Positions 1 through 9,920 of a stretch of 64,000 nucleotides of DNA are shown here, piece after piece. The notes beneath the pieces are model-generated. The model made no database searches and was not told the DNA's origin. It was given only the letters and a program-made list of their open reading frames with translations. The number at the start of each line of letters is the position of its first letter. The stretch's first letter is position 1. The position numbers and the translations under genes were made by a program. This DNA comes from Chromobacterium haemolyticum DSM 19808 (lineage in GTDB: Bacteria > Pseudomonadota > Gammaproteobacteria > Burkholderiales > Chromobacteriaceae), in contig NZ_JONK01000004.1 of NCBI RefSeq assembly GCF_000711885.1, positions 124,001-188,000 of the forward strand, given 5' to 3'.

Positions 1-2
1 GC

Positions 3-1370
3 GCCGCGGCCGACCGGACCGGCCACGCCATGCTGCACGCGCTGTACCAGCGCAATGTGCGCGCCAACACTCACTTCTTCGTTGAGTGGATGGCGCTGGA
101 CCTGATCCGCGATGCCGACGGCAATGTCCAGGGCGTGATCGCCATGGAAATGGAAACTTCGGAAATCGTCGTGTTCCAGGCCAAGGCCACCCTGTTCGCC
201 ACCGGCGGCGCCGGCCGCATCTTCTCCTCGTCCACCAACGCCTTCATCAATACCGGCGACGGCCTGGGCATGGCCGCTCGCGCAGGCATTCCGCTGGAAG
301 ACATGGAGTTCTGGCAGTTCCATCCGACCGGCGTGGCTGGCGCGGGCGTGTTGATCACCGAAGGCGTGCGCGGCGAAGGCGGCATTCTGCGCAATGCGCA
401 GGGCGAGCGTTTCATGGAACGCTACGCGCCCAACGCCAAGGATCTGGCGTCCCGCGATGTGGTGTCGCGCGCGATGGTGACCGAGATCAACGAAGGCCGC
501 GGCTGTGGCCCGAACAAGGATCACGTGCTGCTGGACATCACTCATCTGGATCCGGAAGTGATCATGTCCAAGCTGCCTGGCATCCGCGAGATCTCGATCA
601 AGTTCGCCGGCGTGGACCCGATCAAGGCCCCGATTCCGGTGGTGCCGACCTGCCATTACCAGATGGGCGGCATTCCCACCAACTACCACGGCGAAGTGGT
701 GGTGCATGGCGAAAAAGTGCAGGGCTTCTATGCCGCGGGCGAATGCGCGTGCGCGTCGGTGCACGGCGCCAACCGCCTGGGCACCAACTCGTTGCTGGAT
801 TTGCTGGTGTTCGGCAAGAGCTCGGCCAATTCGATGATCGAGTTCATCAAGCAGCAGCCGGAAGATCTGCCGGAGCTGGCGCTGGCGGACGTCGAGCGCT
901 CGCTGGCCCGCGTTGAGCGTCTGAACACCCAGACCGGCGGCGTGCAGGTCAACGATGCGCGTGAAGCCATGCAGCGCACCATGCAGGCGCACTGCGGCGT
1001 GTTCCGCTTCAAGGACATGCTGGCCGAAGGCGTGGAGAAGATTCTGGAAGTGGAGAAGATGGTGCAGCGCACCGAGATTTCCGACAAGTCCAATGTCTTC
1101 AATACCGCCCGCATCGAGGCGCTGGAGCTGGAAAACCTGATCGAAGTGGCCAAGGCCACGATGATCTCGGCCAATGCCCGCACCGAGAGCCGCGGCGCCC
1201 ATGTGCGCGACGACGCCAAGGACACCGAGGAAACCCCGAACGGCCGCGACGACAAGAACTGGCTGAAGCATACCCTGTGGTATCGCGAAGCCAACCGTCT
1301 GGACTACAAGCCGGTCACCCTGAAGCCGCTGTCGGTCGATACGATCGCGCTGAAGACCCGCTCCTACTAA
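3..1370 (+). CDS. sdhA: Succinate dehydrogenase flavoprotein subunit SdhA (5' end outside window)
   Basis: Catalytic FAD subunit of complex II: oxidises succinate to fumarate on the cytoplasmic face of the membrane and passes electrons to SdhB. The open frame runs in from the window edge (AAADRTGHAM at the start), so about 130-140 N-terminal residues, including the FAD-attachment histidine, are missing compared with the usual ~588. Visible hallmarks are RTGHAMLHALYQRN, the active-site segments FHPTG and TEGVRGEGGIL, CHYQMGGIPTN and GANRLGTNSLLD. sdhB follows after 13 nt, so this is the 3' part of an sdhCDAB operon. The internal ATG at 30 is an artefact of the truncation. Confidence 0.97.
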   Translation, partial: AAADRTGHAMLHALYQRNVRANTHFFVEWMALDLIRDADGNVQGVIAMEMETSEIVVFQAKATLFATGGAGRIFSSSTNAFINTGDGLGMAARAGIPLEDMEFWQFHPTGVAGAGVLITEGVRGEGGILRNAQGERFMERYAPNAKDLASRDVVSRAMVTEINEGRGCGPNKDHVLLDITHLDPEVIMSKLPGIREISIKFAGVDPIKAPIPVVPTCHYQMGGIPTNYHGEVVVHGEKVQGFYAAGECACASVHGANRLGTNSLLDLLVFGKSSANSMIEFIKQQPEDLPELALADVERSLARVERLNTQTGGVQVNDAREAMQRTMQAHCGVFRFKDMLAEGVEKILEVEKMVQRTEISDKSNVFNTARIEALELENLIEVAKATMISANARTESRGAHVRDDAKDTEETPNGRDDKNWLKHTLWYREANRLDYKPVTLKPLSVDTIALKTRSY

Positions 1371-1383
1371 GGGTGCAATCAAG

Positions 1384-2094
1384 ATGACTACCGAAACCGT
1401 CAAATTCCGCATCTACCGCTACAACCCGGAAACCGATGCCAAGCCGTACATGCAGGACATCAGCGTGGAGATGAGCTCCACCGAGCACAAGCTGTTGGAT
1501 GCGCTGGTGAAGCTGAAGGTGAAGGACGACACGCTGAGCTTCCGTCGCTCCTGTCGCGAAGGCGTCTGCGGTTCCGACGCGATGAACATCAACGGCAAGA
1601 ACGGCCTGGCCTGCCTGACCGACTTCCGCGACCTGAAACAGCCGATCGAGCTGCGTCCGCTGCCGGGTCTGCCGGTGATCCGCGATCTGATCGTGGACAT
1701 GACTCAGTTCTTCAAGCAGTACCACTCGATCAAGCCGTATGTGATCAACGACACGCCGCCGCCGGAGCGCGAACGCAAGCAGTCGCCGGAAGACCGCAAG
1801 GAACTGGACGGCCTGTACGAGTGCATTCTGTGCGCTTGCTGCTCGACGTCCTGCCCGTCCTTCTGGTGGAACCCGGACAAGTTCGTCGGCCCGGCCGGTC
1901 TGTTGGCCGCCTACCGCTTCATCGCGGACACGCGCGACGAAGCCACCAAGGAGCGTCTGGACAATCTGGAAGATCCGTACCGCTTGTTCCGTTGCCACAC
2001 CATCATGAACTGCGTGGACGTGTGTCCCAAGGGCCTGAATCCGACCAAGGCGATTGGCAAGATCAAGGACCTGATGGTCAAGCGTGCAGTATGA
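1384..2094 (+). CDS. sdhB: Succinate dehydrogenase iron-sulfur subunit SdhB
   Basis: Electron-transfer subunit of complex II, 236 aa, the family's normal length. The 2Fe-2S ligands are C57, C62 and C77, with D65 where many homologues have Cys (E. coli SdhB also has Asp there). The second half has a ferredoxin-type cluster domain: C147-x2-C150-x2-C153-x3-C157 and C204-x5-C210-x3-C214, which together hold the 4Fe-4S and 3Fe-4S centres. The stop overlaps the sdhE start in an ATGA junction (2091-2094), so the two are translationally coupled. Confidence 0.98.
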   Translation: MTTETVKFRIYRYNPETDAKPYMQDISVEMSSTEHKLLDALVKLKVKDDTLSFRRSCREGVCGSDAMNINGKNGLACLTDFRDLKQPIELRPLPGLPVIRDLIVDMTQFFKQYHSIKPYVINDTPPPERERKQSPEDRKELDGLYECILCACCSTSCPSFWWNPDKFVGPAGLLAAYRFIADTRDEATKERLDNLEDPYRLFRCHTIMNCVDVCPKGLNPTKAIGKIKDLMVKRAV

Positions 2095-2339
2095 CCGCCT
2101 ACGATCCGATTGAACTCAAGCGGATCCGTTGGCGGTCCCGGCGGGGGCTACTGGAGCTGGATCTGGTGTTGGAGAAGTTCTTCGCCGGCCCCTTCGACCA
2201 GTTGGCCCCGGCCGAGATTGAGGCTTATAGGCGGTTGCTGGATTTGCCCGATACCGATTTTCTGGATGTCGTCAGCGGCAAGGCCGATTTGGACGATCCG
2301 GAAGAGATGGCCATCGTGGCGATTCTCCGCTCGCTCTGA
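2091..2339 (+). CDS. sdhE: FAD assembly factor SdhE
   Basis: 82-aa SdhE/Sdh5 (DUF339) protein that promotes covalent flavin attachment to SdhA. The RGxxE signature is present as R18-G-L-L-E22, followed by the usual acidic C-terminal part. The ATG at 2091 overlaps the sdhB stop by 4 nt. A longer reading of the same frame from 1821 lies inside sdhB and is not credible. Position directly behind sdhB fits its role in maturing complex II. Confidence 0.93.
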   Translation: MTAYDPIELKRIRWRSRRGLLELDLVLEKFFAGPFDQLAPAEIEAYRRLLDLPDTDFLDVVSGKADLDDPEEMAIVAILRSL

Positions 2340-2392
2340 CGGCTATGCATCACCCCAATTACAACGACCATAAACCGACTGGGAGTATTGCT

Positions 2393-3685
2393 GTGGAAAC
2401 TAATCGCAAAGTAACGCTCACATACAACGAGGGTAAGGAAACTCTGGATTTGCCGGTCCAGAGCGGCACTTTGGGGCCGGATGTCGTAGACATCCGCACC
2501 TTCTCCAAAACCGGCATGTTCACGTTCGACCCGGGCTTCCTGGCCACCGCCAGCTGCGAGTCCGGCATCACCTTCATCGACGGCGATCTGGGACAGCTCT
2601 ACTACCGCGGCTACCCGATCGAGCAACTCGCCGAGAAAAGCGATTATCTTGAAGTCTGCTACCTGCTGTTGAACGGCGAGCTGCCGACCGCGGCGCAGCG
2701 CAAGGAATTCGAACGCGGCATCATGCGCCACAATATGCTGCATGATCAGCTGATGAGCCTGTTCAAGGGCTTCCGCCGCGACGCGCATCCGATGGCCGTG
2801 ATGGTGGGCGTGGTGGGCGCGCTGTCCGCCTTCTACCATGACTCCTTGGACATCTCCAATCCGGAACATCGCCGCATTTCCGCGCATCGCCTGGTGGCCA
2901 AGCTGCCGACCATCGCCGCGCAAGCTTACCGCTACAACAAGGGCCTGCCGTTCTCCTACCCGAAAAACGGCCTGACCTACGCGGAAAACTTCCTGCACAT
3001 GATGTTCTCCACCCCGTGCGAAGAGTACAAGGTGAACCCGGTGCTGGCGCGCGCGCTGGACCGCATCTTCACTCTGCACGCGGACCATGAGCAGAACGCT
3101 TCCACCTCCACCGTGCGTCTGGCCGGCTCCTCCGGGGCCAATCCCTTCGCCTGCATCGCCGCCGGCATCGCCTGCCTGTGGGGCCCGTCTCACGGCGGCG
3201 CCAACGAAGCCGTGCTGAAGATGCTGGACGAGATCGGCAGCGTGGAAAACGTGGCCGATTTCATGCAAGGCGTGAAGGACAAGCGCTACAAACTGATGGG
3301 CTTCGGCCACCGCGTGTACAAGAACATGGACCCGCGCGCCTCCATCATGAAGCAGACCTGCGACGAAGTGCTGAACGAGCTGGGCCTGCACAACGATCCC
3401 AAGTTCAAGCTGGCGATGGAGCTGGAAAAGATCGCGCTGTCCGATCCGTATTTCATCGAGCGCAAGCTGTACCCGAACGTGGATTTCTACTCCGGCATCG
3501 TGCTGTCGGCGATCGGCATCCCGGTATCAATGTTCACTCCGATCTTCGCGCTGGCCCGCACCGTGGGCTGGATTGCTCACTGGAGCGAAATGATTTCCGA
3601 CCCGGCGATGAAAATCGGCCGTCCGCGCCAGTTGTACACCGGCGCGCCCCGCCGCGATTTCACCCCGGTGGAGAAACGCAAGTAA
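2393..3685 (+). CDS. gltA: Citrate synthase
   Basis: Condenses oxaloacetate and acetyl-CoA to citrate, the entry step of the TCA cycle. The chosen GTG at 2393 ([14 protein letters not shown]...) gives 430 aa, the size of type II hexameric citrate synthases, and has a strong GGGAG ribosome site 7 nt upstream (2381-2385). An in-frame ATG at 2345 adds 16 unusual residues and has no clear ribosome site. Catalytic residues counted from the GTG are H267 ([10 protein letters not shown]), H306 ([13 protein letters not shown]) and D364 (PNVDFYSG). A probable terminator follows, so the gene may also be expressed with sdh but separately from sucA. Confidence 0.97.
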   Translation: METNRKVTLTYNEGKETLDLPVQSGTLGPDVVDIRTFSKTGMFTFDPGFLATASCESGITFIDGDLGQLYYRGYPIEQLAEKSDYLEVCYLLLNGELPTAAQRKEFERGIMRHNMLHDQLMSLFKGFRRDAHPMAVMVGVVGALSAFYHDSLDISNPEHRRISAHRLVAKLPTIAAQAYRYNKGLPFSYPKNGLTYAENFLHMMFSTPCEEYKVNPVLARALDRIFTLHADHEQNASTSTVRLAGSSGANPFACIAAGIACLWGPSHGGANEAVLKMLDEIGSVENVADFMQGVKDKRYKLMGFGHRVYKNMDPRASIMKQTCDEVLNELGLHNDPKFKLAMELEKIALSDPYFIERKLYPNVDFYSGIVLSAIGIPVSMFTPIFALARTVGWIAHWSEMISDPAMKIGRPRQLYTGAPRRDFTPVEKRK

Positions 3686-3700
3686 GCAGGAACGAGGGTT

Positions 3701-3732
3701 GGCTGGAGCAGGGCTTCAGTCAGCCTTTTTTT
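3701..3732 (+). terminator. Probable Rho-independent terminator after gltA
   Basis: GGCTG (3701-3705) pairs with CAGCC (3721-3725) across a 15-nt partly structured loop and is followed at once by seven T. The stem is short, so termination may be partial. A second hairpin (GGCCCG-aagg-CGGGCC) lies just beyond it without a T run. Confidence 0.55.
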
Positions 3733-3884
3733 CCGGCCCGAAGGCGGGCCGGGGCAGGGTCAGAATGTTATGGGAAGCACAACAAAAAAGTTTTTCCGAT
3801 AGCGTTTTCCCCATGCTGCAACAGGGAGTTCGCGCCAGGGCGTAGCTGGCCGGATTCCGAACAGAAACGACAAAGGGTAGCCCC

Positions 3885-6713
3885 ATGATGCAATCCATGT
3901 ACAGCCATTCTTACCTGTTCGGTGGGAATGCACCGTTCATCGAGGAGCTGTACGAACAGTACCTCGCTGACGCCAATTCCGTTCCGAATGAGTGGCGCGA
4001 CTATTTCGACAAGCTGGCGCAAGCGCCGGGCGCTGCCGAACGCGATGTGCCGCACATGCCGATCCAGGAATCCTTCATTCAGCTGGCCAAGAAGCCGGCC
4101 GCCGGCCAGCGCGCCAGCAGCGGGGCTGAATGGGACACCATGCAAAAGCAGGTGGGGGTGCTGAAACTGATTTCCGCCTACCGCGTGCTGGGCAGCCGCC
4201 AGGCCAACCTGGACCCGCTCAAGCGCATGGATCAGGAACTGGTGCGCGAACTGGATCCGGCTACCCATGGACTGACCGGGGCCGATATGGCGGTGCAATT
4301 CAACGCCGGCTCGCTGGTGGGCCCGCAGAAGATGCCGCTGTCCGACATTCTGGCGCGTCTGAAGCAGACCTACTGCGGCAATATCGGCGTCGAGTACATG
4401 CACATCACCAAGTCGGATGAAAAGCATTGGGTGCAAAAGCGCTTCGAGGGCGACCTGTCCACGCCGCATTACGACGCGGCCAAGAAGCAGCGCATCCTGA
4501 AGCAGATCACCGCCGCCGAGACGCTGGAACGCTATCTGCACACCAAATACGTCGGCCAGAAGCGCTTCTCGCTGGAAGGCGGCGAGTCGGCTATCGCCGC
4601 GCTGGACCATCTTATCCAGAACGCCACCGGCCAGGGCGTGCAGGAACTGATCATCGGCATGGCTCACCGCGGTCGTTTGAACGTGCTGGTCAACACCCTG
4701 GGCAAGCTGCCGCGCGACCTGTTCGCCGAGTTCGAAGGCAAGGCCGCCCAGCAAATGGCTTCCGGCGACGTGAAGTACCACATGGGCTTCTCGTCGGACA
4801 TCCCGACCGCCGACGGCCCGATGCATGTGTCGCTGGCCTTCAACCCTTCTCACCTGGAGATCGTCAACCCGGTGGTGGAGGGCTCGGTGCGCGCGCGTCA
4901 AGAGCGCCGCAAGGACACGGAACGCAAGACCGCGGTACCGGTATTGATTCACGGCGACTCCGCCTTTGGCGGTCTGGGCGTCAACCAGGGCACTTTCAAC
5001 CTGTCGCAGACCCGCGGCTACGGCACTGGCGGCACCATCCACATCGTGATCAACAACCAGGTGGGCTTCACCACCTCGGACACCCGCGATATCCGTTCGA
5101 CGATGTACTGCACCGACGTGGCCAAGATGATCGAAGCGCCGATCTTCCACGTCAACGGCGATGATCCGGAAGCCGTCTGCTATGTGATGCAGGCCGCGCT
5201 GGACTACCGCATGACCTTCAAGAAGGACGTGGTCATCGATCTGGTGTGCTACCGCAAACTGGGCCACAACGAGGGCGACGATCCCTTCCTGACCCAGCCG
5301 ATGATGTACAAGAAGATCGCCAAGCATCAGGGCGTGCGCGCGATGTACGCCGAGCGTCTGGTGCAGGAAGGCGTGCTGAAGGCGGAAGAAGCCGACGCGC
5401 AAATCCAGGCCTACCGCGACGCGCTGGACAAGGGCGAGCACGTAGAGCAGACCGCGCTGACCAACTACAAGCGCGAGCACGCGCTGGACTTCAGCCAGTA
5501 CCTGGGCACCCACTGGGCGCACCCGACCGACACCTCCTTGCCGCAGGCCGACATCCAGCGCCTGACCGACAAGTTCACCTCGCTGCCGGAGGGCTTCAAG
5601 CTGCACCCGACGGTGCAGAAGGTGCTGGCCGCGCGCAAGGCGATGGCCGCCGGCGAGCAGAACGCGGACTGGGGCATGGCCGAGACCCTGGCTTACGCCA
5701 GCCTGGTGACCAACGGTTTTGGCGTGCGCCTGTCCGGCGAAGACTCCGGCCGAGGCACCTTCAGCCACCGCCACGCCGTGCTGCACGACCAGAACCGCGA
5801 GAGCTGGGACCAGGGCAGCTACGTGCCGCTGCGCAATATGTCCGACAACCAGGCTGATTTCCTGGTGATCGACTCCATCCTGAACGAAGAAGCGGTGCTG
5901 GCCTATGAATACGGTTATGCCTGTTCCGCTCCGGATCAGCTGGTGATTTGGGAAGCTCAGTTCGGCGACTTCGCCAACGGCGCCCAGGTGGCCATCGACC
6001 AGTTCATTTCCTCCGGCGAGACCAAGTGGGGCCGTCTGTGCGGCCTGACCACCATCCTGCCGCACGGCTACGACGGCCAGGGCCCGGAACACTCGTCCGC
6101 GCGCCTGGAGCGTTGGCTGCAACTGTGCGCCGAGCACAATATGCAGGTGGTGATGCCGTCCGAAGCCTCGCAGATGTTCCACATGCTGCGTCGCCAGGTG
6201 CTGCGGCCGTACCGCAAGCCGCTGGTCATCTTCCTATCCAAGCGCCTGCTGCGCTTCAAGGATTCGATGAGCCCGATCGAAGCATTCACCAGCGGAAGCT
6301 TCCGCCCGGTGATAGGCGACTCGGTGGTGCAGGACGCCAAGAAGGTCAAGCGCGTGTTGCTGTGCGCCGGCCAGGTGTATTACGACCTTGCCGCCGCCCG
6401 CAAGGAACGCGGCCTGGACGAAGATATCGCCATCGTGCGCATCGAGCAGCTCTACCCGTTCCCGACCGAGCAGGTGGCCGCCGAGCTGGCGCGCTTCCCG
6501 CAGGCTCGCGAAGTGATGTGGGTGCAGGAAGAGCCGCGCAACCAGGGCGCGTGGTACCAGATCCGTCACCGCCTGGAAGGCCTGCTGGGCGCCAAGCAGT
6601 CCTTGTCGTTCGCCGGCCGTCCGTCGTCCGCTTCCCCGGCCGTAGGCTATATGAGCAAACACGTCGCCCAACTCAAGGCTTTCGTTGAAGAAGCCATGTC
6701 GGTCGCCAAATAA
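3885..6713 (+). CDS. sucA: 2-oxoglutarate dehydrogenase E1 component
   Basis: Thiamine-diphosphate-dependent decarboxylase of the 2-oxoglutarate dehydrogenase complex; it transfers the succinyl group to the lipoyl arm of SucB. 942 aa, the normal length. The N-terminal E2-binding stretch (YLFGGNAPFIEELYEQY) is followed by the E1 core with GMAHRGRLNVLVN, HGDSAFGGLGVNQ and GHNEGDDP, and a C-terminal transketolase-like region with GYDGQGPEHSSAR. AGGG at 3874-3877 serves the ATG at 3885; the adjacent ATG at 3888 is an alternative. sucB follows after 52 nt. A long antisense frame (3768-6182) is a composition shadow. Confidence 0.98.
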   Translation: MMQSMYSHSYLFGGNAPFIEELYEQYLADANSVPNEWRDYFDKLAQAPGAAERDVPHMPIQESFIQLAKKPAAGQRASSGAEWDTMQKQVGVLKLISAYRVLGSRQANLDPLKRMDQELVRELDPATHGLTGADMAVQFNAGSLVGPQKMPLSDILARLKQTYCGNIGVEYMHITKSDEKHWVQKRFEGDLSTPHYDAAKKQRILKQITAAETLERYLHTKYVGQKRFSLEGGESAIAALDHLIQNATGQGVQELIIGMAHRGRLNVLVNTLGKLPRDLFAEFEGKAAQQMASGDVKYHMGFSSDIPTADGPMHVSLAFNPSHLEIVNPVVEGSVRARQERRKDTERKTAVPVLIHGDSAFGGLGVNQGTFNLSQTRGYGTGGTIHIVINNQVGFTTSDTRDIRSTMYCTDVAKMIEAPIFHVNGDDPEAVCYVMQAALDYRMTFKKDVVIDLVCYRKLGHNEGDDPFLTQPMMYKKIAKHQGVRAMYAERLVQEGVLKAEEADAQIQAYRDALDKGEHVEQTALTNYKREHALDFSQYLGTHWAHPTDTSLPQADIQRLTDKFTSLPEGFKLHPTVQKVLAARKAMAAGEQNADWGMAETLAYASLVTNGFGVRLSGEDSGRGTFSHRHAVLHDQNRESWDQGSYVPLRNMSDNQADFLVIDSILNEEAVLAYEYGYACSAPDQLVIWEAQFGDFANGAQVAIDQFISSGETKWGRLCGLTTILPHGYDGQGPEHSSARLERWLQLCAEHNMQVVMPSEASQMFHMLRRQVLRPYRKPLVIFLSKRLLRFKDSMSPIEAFTSGSFRPVIGDSVVQDAKKVKRVLLCAGQVYYDLAAARKERGLDEDIAIVRIEQLYPFPTEQVAAELARFPQAREVMWVQEEPRNQGAWYQIRHRLEGLLGAKQSLSFAGRPSSASPAVGYMSKHVAQLKAFVEEAMSVAK

Positions 6714-6730
6714 CCACTGAATGAGTTCGA

Positions 6731-6748
6731 GGCAGCCGGAGGGCTGCC
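6731..6748 (+). promoter_or_regulatory. Perfect hairpin in the sucA-sucB leader
   Basis: GGCAGCC-ggag-GGCTGCC is a perfect 7-bp stem with a 4-nt loop, ending 7 nt before the GGAG ribosome site of sucB (6756-6759). No T run follows, so it is more likely an RNA-processing or translation-tuning structure than a terminator. Confidence 0.5.
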
Positions 6749-6765
6749 TCTACATGGAGAAGAAC

Positions 6766-8001
6766 ATGCTGATTGAAGTTACCGTCCCGCAACTGCCCGA
6801 GTCCGTATCCGAAGCCACGCTGATGAGCTGGCACAAGAAGGTTGGCCAAGCCGTCAGCCGCGACGAGAACCTGATCGATCTGGAAACCGACAAAGTGGTG
6901 CTGGAACTGCCAGCGCCGCAGGCAGGCGTGATCGTTGAAATCATCGTGGAAGACGGCGCCACCGTGGTGTCCGGCCAACTGATCGCCAAGATCGACACCG
7001 CGGCCAAGGCCGGCGATGTGGCTCCGGCCGCCGCGGCCGCGCCGGCTGCTGCTCCGGCTCCCGCCGCCGCCCCGGCTGGCGCCGCCGCCATGCCGTCCGC
7101 CGCCAAACTGGCTGCGGAAACCGGCGTCGACCTGTCCAAGGTGGCCGGCTCCGGCCGCGACGGCCGCGTGTTGAAGGAAGACGTGCAGGCCGCCAAGCAA
7201 GCCGCTCCGGCCCAGGCCGGCCCGGTGCTGGCTCCGGCCGCCGCCGGCGCCGCGCTGTCCGCCACCCCGGCCGCGGTCAACGTCGCCGCCATCCTGTCCG
7301 ATCGTCCGGAACAGAGCGTGCCGATGTCCCGTCTGCGTCAGCGCGTGGCTGAACGCCTGATCCTGTCGCAGCAGACCAACGCCATCCTCACGACCTTCAA
7401 TGAAGTGAACATGAAGCCGGTGATGGACCTGCGCGCCAAGTACAAGGACCGCTTCGAGAAGGAGCACGGCATCAAGCTGGGCTTCATGGGCTTCTTCGTC
7501 AAGGCCGTGGTCGCCGCGCTGAAGAAATACCCCATCGTCAACGCCTCGGTGGACGGCAACAACATCATCTATCACGGCTACTTCGACATCGGCGTGGCCG
7601 TGGGCAGCCCGCGCGGCCTGGTGGTGCCGGTGATCCGCAATGCCGACCAGCTGAGCCTGGCCGACATCGAGAAGCAGATCGCCGACTTCGGCAAGCGCGC
7701 CCAGGAAGGCAAGCTGACCGTGGAAGAACTGACCGGCGGCACCTACACCATCTCCAACGGCGGCACCTTCGGTTCGATGATGTCCACCCCCATCATCAAC
7801 CCGCCGCAGTCCGCGATTCTGGGCATGCACGCCACCAAGGAGCGCGCCGTGGTTGAGAACGGTCAAGTGGTGGTGCGTCCGATGATGTATCTTGCCCAAT
7901 CCTACGACCACCGCATCATCGACGGCCGCGAAGCCGTGCTGAGCCTGGTGGCGATCAAGGACGCGATTGAAGATCCGGCCCGCCTGATCCTCGACTTGTA
8001 A
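6766..8001 (+). CDS. sucB: Dihydrolipoyl succinyltransferase, E2 of 2-oxoglutarate dehydrogenase
   Basis: Core of the complex: accepts succinyl from SucA on its lipoyl arm and passes it to CoA. 411 aa from the ATG at 6766, which has GGAG 6 nt upstream; earlier in-frame ATGs (6721, 6754) would add a non-homologous tail. The lipoyl domain (residues 1-80) has the modified lysine in [11 protein letters not shown] (K43). An Ala/Pro-rich hinge precedes the subunit-binding domain (about 110-145, [20 protein letters not shown]), and a second hinge leads to the catalytic domain with H382-x3-D386-G. One lipoyl domain, as usual for SucB. Confidence 0.98.
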   Translation: MLIEVTVPQLPESVSEATLMSWHKKVGQAVSRDENLIDLETDKVVLELPAPQAGVIVEIIVEDGATVVSGQLIAKIDTAAKAGDVAPAAAAAPAAAPAPAAAPAGAAAMPSAAKLAAETGVDLSKVAGSGRDGRVLKEDVQAAKQAAPAQAGPVLAPAAAGAALSATPAAVNVAAILSDRPEQSVPMSRLRQRVAERLILSQQTNAILTTFNEVNMKPVMDLRAKYKDRFEKEHGIKLGFMGFFVKAVVAALKKYPIVNASVDGNNIIYHGYFDIGVAVGSPRGLVVPVIRNADQLSLADIEKQIADFGKRAQEGKLTVEELTGGTYTISNGGTFGSMMSTPIINPPQSAILGMHATKERAVVENGQVVVRPMMYLAQSYDHRIIDGREAVLSLVAIKDAIEDPARLILDL

Positions 8002-8055
8002 TCACCCTCGGCCGGGGGCGCGCTCCCGGCCTGTCTTGCGATGAATGGAGCTTGA

Positions 8056-8238
8056 ATGCAGTTGCCCGACTGGTTTTACGGAATTGCCGCCATCCTGGCC
8101 GGCGTGGCCATAGGCTGGCTGACCTGGAAAAAACGCCAAAACGGCGTGCGCGAAGACCTGTACAGCTTGATCGGCAAAAGCATTCTCTGTCTGTTCATGA
8201 TCGCATTCGGCATTCTGCTGCTGAAGGTCGGCAAGTAG
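8056..8238 (+). CDS. Small two-helix membrane protein between sucB and lpdA
   Basis: 60 aa with two hydrophobic helices (about residues 5-23 and 39-57) separated by a short charged loop ([11 protein letters not shown]). The N-terminus begins [13 protein letters not shown] lies 5 nt before the ATG. It sits 54 nt after sucB and 49 nt before lpdA in the same direction, so it is almost certainly co-transcribed with 2-oxoglutarate dehydrogenase. I do not recognise a named family. It has no metal-binding or catalytic motif; a role in membrane tethering or assembly is only a guess. The overlapping frame 8052-8291 is a shadow. Confidence 0.75.
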   Translation: MQLPDWFYGIAAILAGVAIGWLTWKKRQNGVREDLYSLIGKSILCLFMIAFGILLLKVGK

Positions 8239-8287
8239 ACCAGGCAGCCGGCGGGCCGCGCGCCCGCCACCGACAAAGGAAAACAAG

Positions 8288-9721
8288 ATGAGCCAATCGT
8301 TTGATGTAGTGGTGGTCGGCGGCGGCCCCGGCGGTTACGTAGCCGCCATCCGCGCCGCCCAGCTGGGTTTCAACACCGCCTGCGTGGATGCGTTCAAAAA
8401 CCCGGAAGGCAAGGCGTCGCTGGGCGGCACCTGCCTGAACGTCGGTTGCATTCCGTCCAAGGCGCTGCTGCAGTCGTCGGAAAACTTCCACGCGGTGCAG
8501 CATGATTTCGCCAAGCACGGCATCAGCGTCTCCGGCGCCAAGATGGACGTGGCGCAGATGATTTCGCGCAAGACCGACATCATCACCAAGAACGCCGCGG
8601 GCATCAGCTTCCTGTTCAAGAAGAACAAGGTCGCCAACATCCACGGCCTGGCCAGCTTCAAGGGCCGTCAAGGCGATAAGTGGGTGATCGAGGTCAGCGA
8701 CGGCGGCAAGGTGGTGGACACCCTGGAAGCCGGGCATGTGATCGTGGCCACTGGTTCCAGCCCGCGCGCGCTGCCGGGCCTGGCCACCGACAACAAGCTG
8801 GTGTTGGACAACGAGGGCGCGCTGGCGCTGACGGATGTGCCGAAGCGCCTGGGCGTGATCGGCGCCGGCGTGATCGGCCTGGAAATGGGCTCCGTCTGGA
8901 AGCGTTTGGGCGCCGAAGTGACCATCCTGGAAGCGATGCCGACCTTCCTCGCCGCCGCGGACCAGCAGATCGCCAAAGAAGCTTTCAAGACCCTGACCAA
9001 GGACACCGGCCTGGACATCAAGCTGGGCGTCAAAATCGGCGAAGTGAAGGCCGGCAAGAAGAGCGTCACCGTCAACTACGAACTGAACGGCGAAGCGGTC
9101 AAGGCCGAGTTCGACAAGCTGATTGTCTCCATTGGCCGCGTGCCCAACACTCAGGGCCTGGGCGCCGACGCGGTGGGCCTGCAGTTGGACGAGCGCGGCT
9201 TCGTGGCGGTGGACGACCATTGCCACACCAATCTGCCCAATGTATGGGCGATCGGCGACGTGGTGCGCGGCCCGATGCTGGCGCACAAGGCCTCGGAAGA
9301 GGGCGTGGCCGTGGCCGAGCGCATCGCCGGCCAGAAGCCGCACGTGGATTTCGGCGTGATTCCGTGGGTGATCTACACTTCTCCGGAGATCGCCTGGGTT
9401 GGCAAGACCGAGGAGCAACTGAAGGCCGAGGGCGTAGAGTACAAGAAGGGCACTTCCGGTTTCGGCGCCAACGGCCGCGCGCTGGGCCTGGGCCAAGCGC
9501 AAGGCACGGTCAAGATCCTGGCCTGCGCCAAGACCGACCGCATCCTGGGCCTGCACATGATAGGCCCGATGGTGTCCGAACTGGTGAGCGAAGGCGTGGT
9601 GTCGATGGAGTTCAAGGCCGCCAGCGAAGACCTGGCGCGCATCGTCCACGCTCACCCGTCCTTGTCCGAAGTGATACACGAAGCCGCTCTGGCCGCCGAC
9701 AAGCGCGCCTTGCACGGCTAA
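8288..9721 (+). CDS. lpdA: Dihydrolipoamide dehydrogenase (E3)
   Basis: FAD enzyme that re-oxidises the dihydrolipoyl arm of SucB and reduces NAD+. 477 aa. FAD-binding [17 protein letters not shown] (residues 11-27), redox disulfide C49-x4-C54 in [16 protein letters not shown]-binding [10 protein letters not shown] in the middle, and the C-terminal H456/E461 pair (HPSLSE) that completes the partner subunit's active site. AAAGGA lies just upstream of the ATG. Position in the suc cluster makes it the dedicated E3 of 2-oxoglutarate dehydrogenase; it may also serve others. Confidence 0.97.
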   Translation: MSQSFDVVVVGGGPGGYVAAIRAAQLGFNTACVDAFKNPEGKASLGGTCLNVGCIPSKALLQSSENFHAVQHDFAKHGISVSGAKMDVAQMISRKTDIITKNAAGISFLFKKNKVANIHGLASFKGRQGDKWVIEVSDGGKVVDTLEAGHVIVATGSSPRALPGLATDNKLVLDNEGALALTDVPKRLGVIGAGVIGLEMGSVWKRLGAEVTILEAMPTFLAAADQQIAKEAFKTLTKDTGLDIKLGVKIGEVKAGKKSVTVNYELNGEAVKAEFDKLIVSIGRVPNTQGLGADAVGLQLDERGFVAVDDHCHTNLPNVWAIGDVVRGPMLAHKASEEGVAVAERIAGQKPHVDFGVIPWVIYTSPEIAWVGKTEEQLKAEGVEYKKGTSGFGANGRALGLGQAQGTVKILACAKTDRILGLHMIGPMVSELVSEGVVSMEFKAASEDLARIVHAHPSLSEVIHEAALAADKRALHG

Positions 9722-9920
9722 GCGTTCGCCGGGTCGTGTACAATCGCGCACGGCTCGGCAAAACGGCTCCCTTGGGGGCCGGTTGACGGAGTATGCGGCG
9801 ACGCTGGTCAGCCTGGGGGGTGACGGCGCGCGCCAGATACATTAAAGGTTTACAAGCGACTCAAAGAAATAGGGGCGTCGGTTTCAGCCCGCCATCCATT
9901 TCTCCGAAAGGAAACCATAG

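Noticed and set aside
2345-2392. Upstream ATG start for gltA
   Set aside because: The GTG at 2393 has a far better ribosome site and the homologous N-terminus.
3733-3752. GGCCCG-aagg-CGGGCC as a second gltA terminator
   Set aside because: The T run lies before the hairpin, not after it, on the + strand, and no - strand gene ends here.
3768-6182. 804-residue open frame antisense to sucA
   Set aside because: It mirrors the codon structure of sucA, has no ribosome site or domain, and is a shadow of high-GC coding sequence.
9739-9744. TACAAT as a sucC promoter -10
   Set aside because: No -35 at 16-18 bp; TTGCAC is 23 bp away and inside lpdA.
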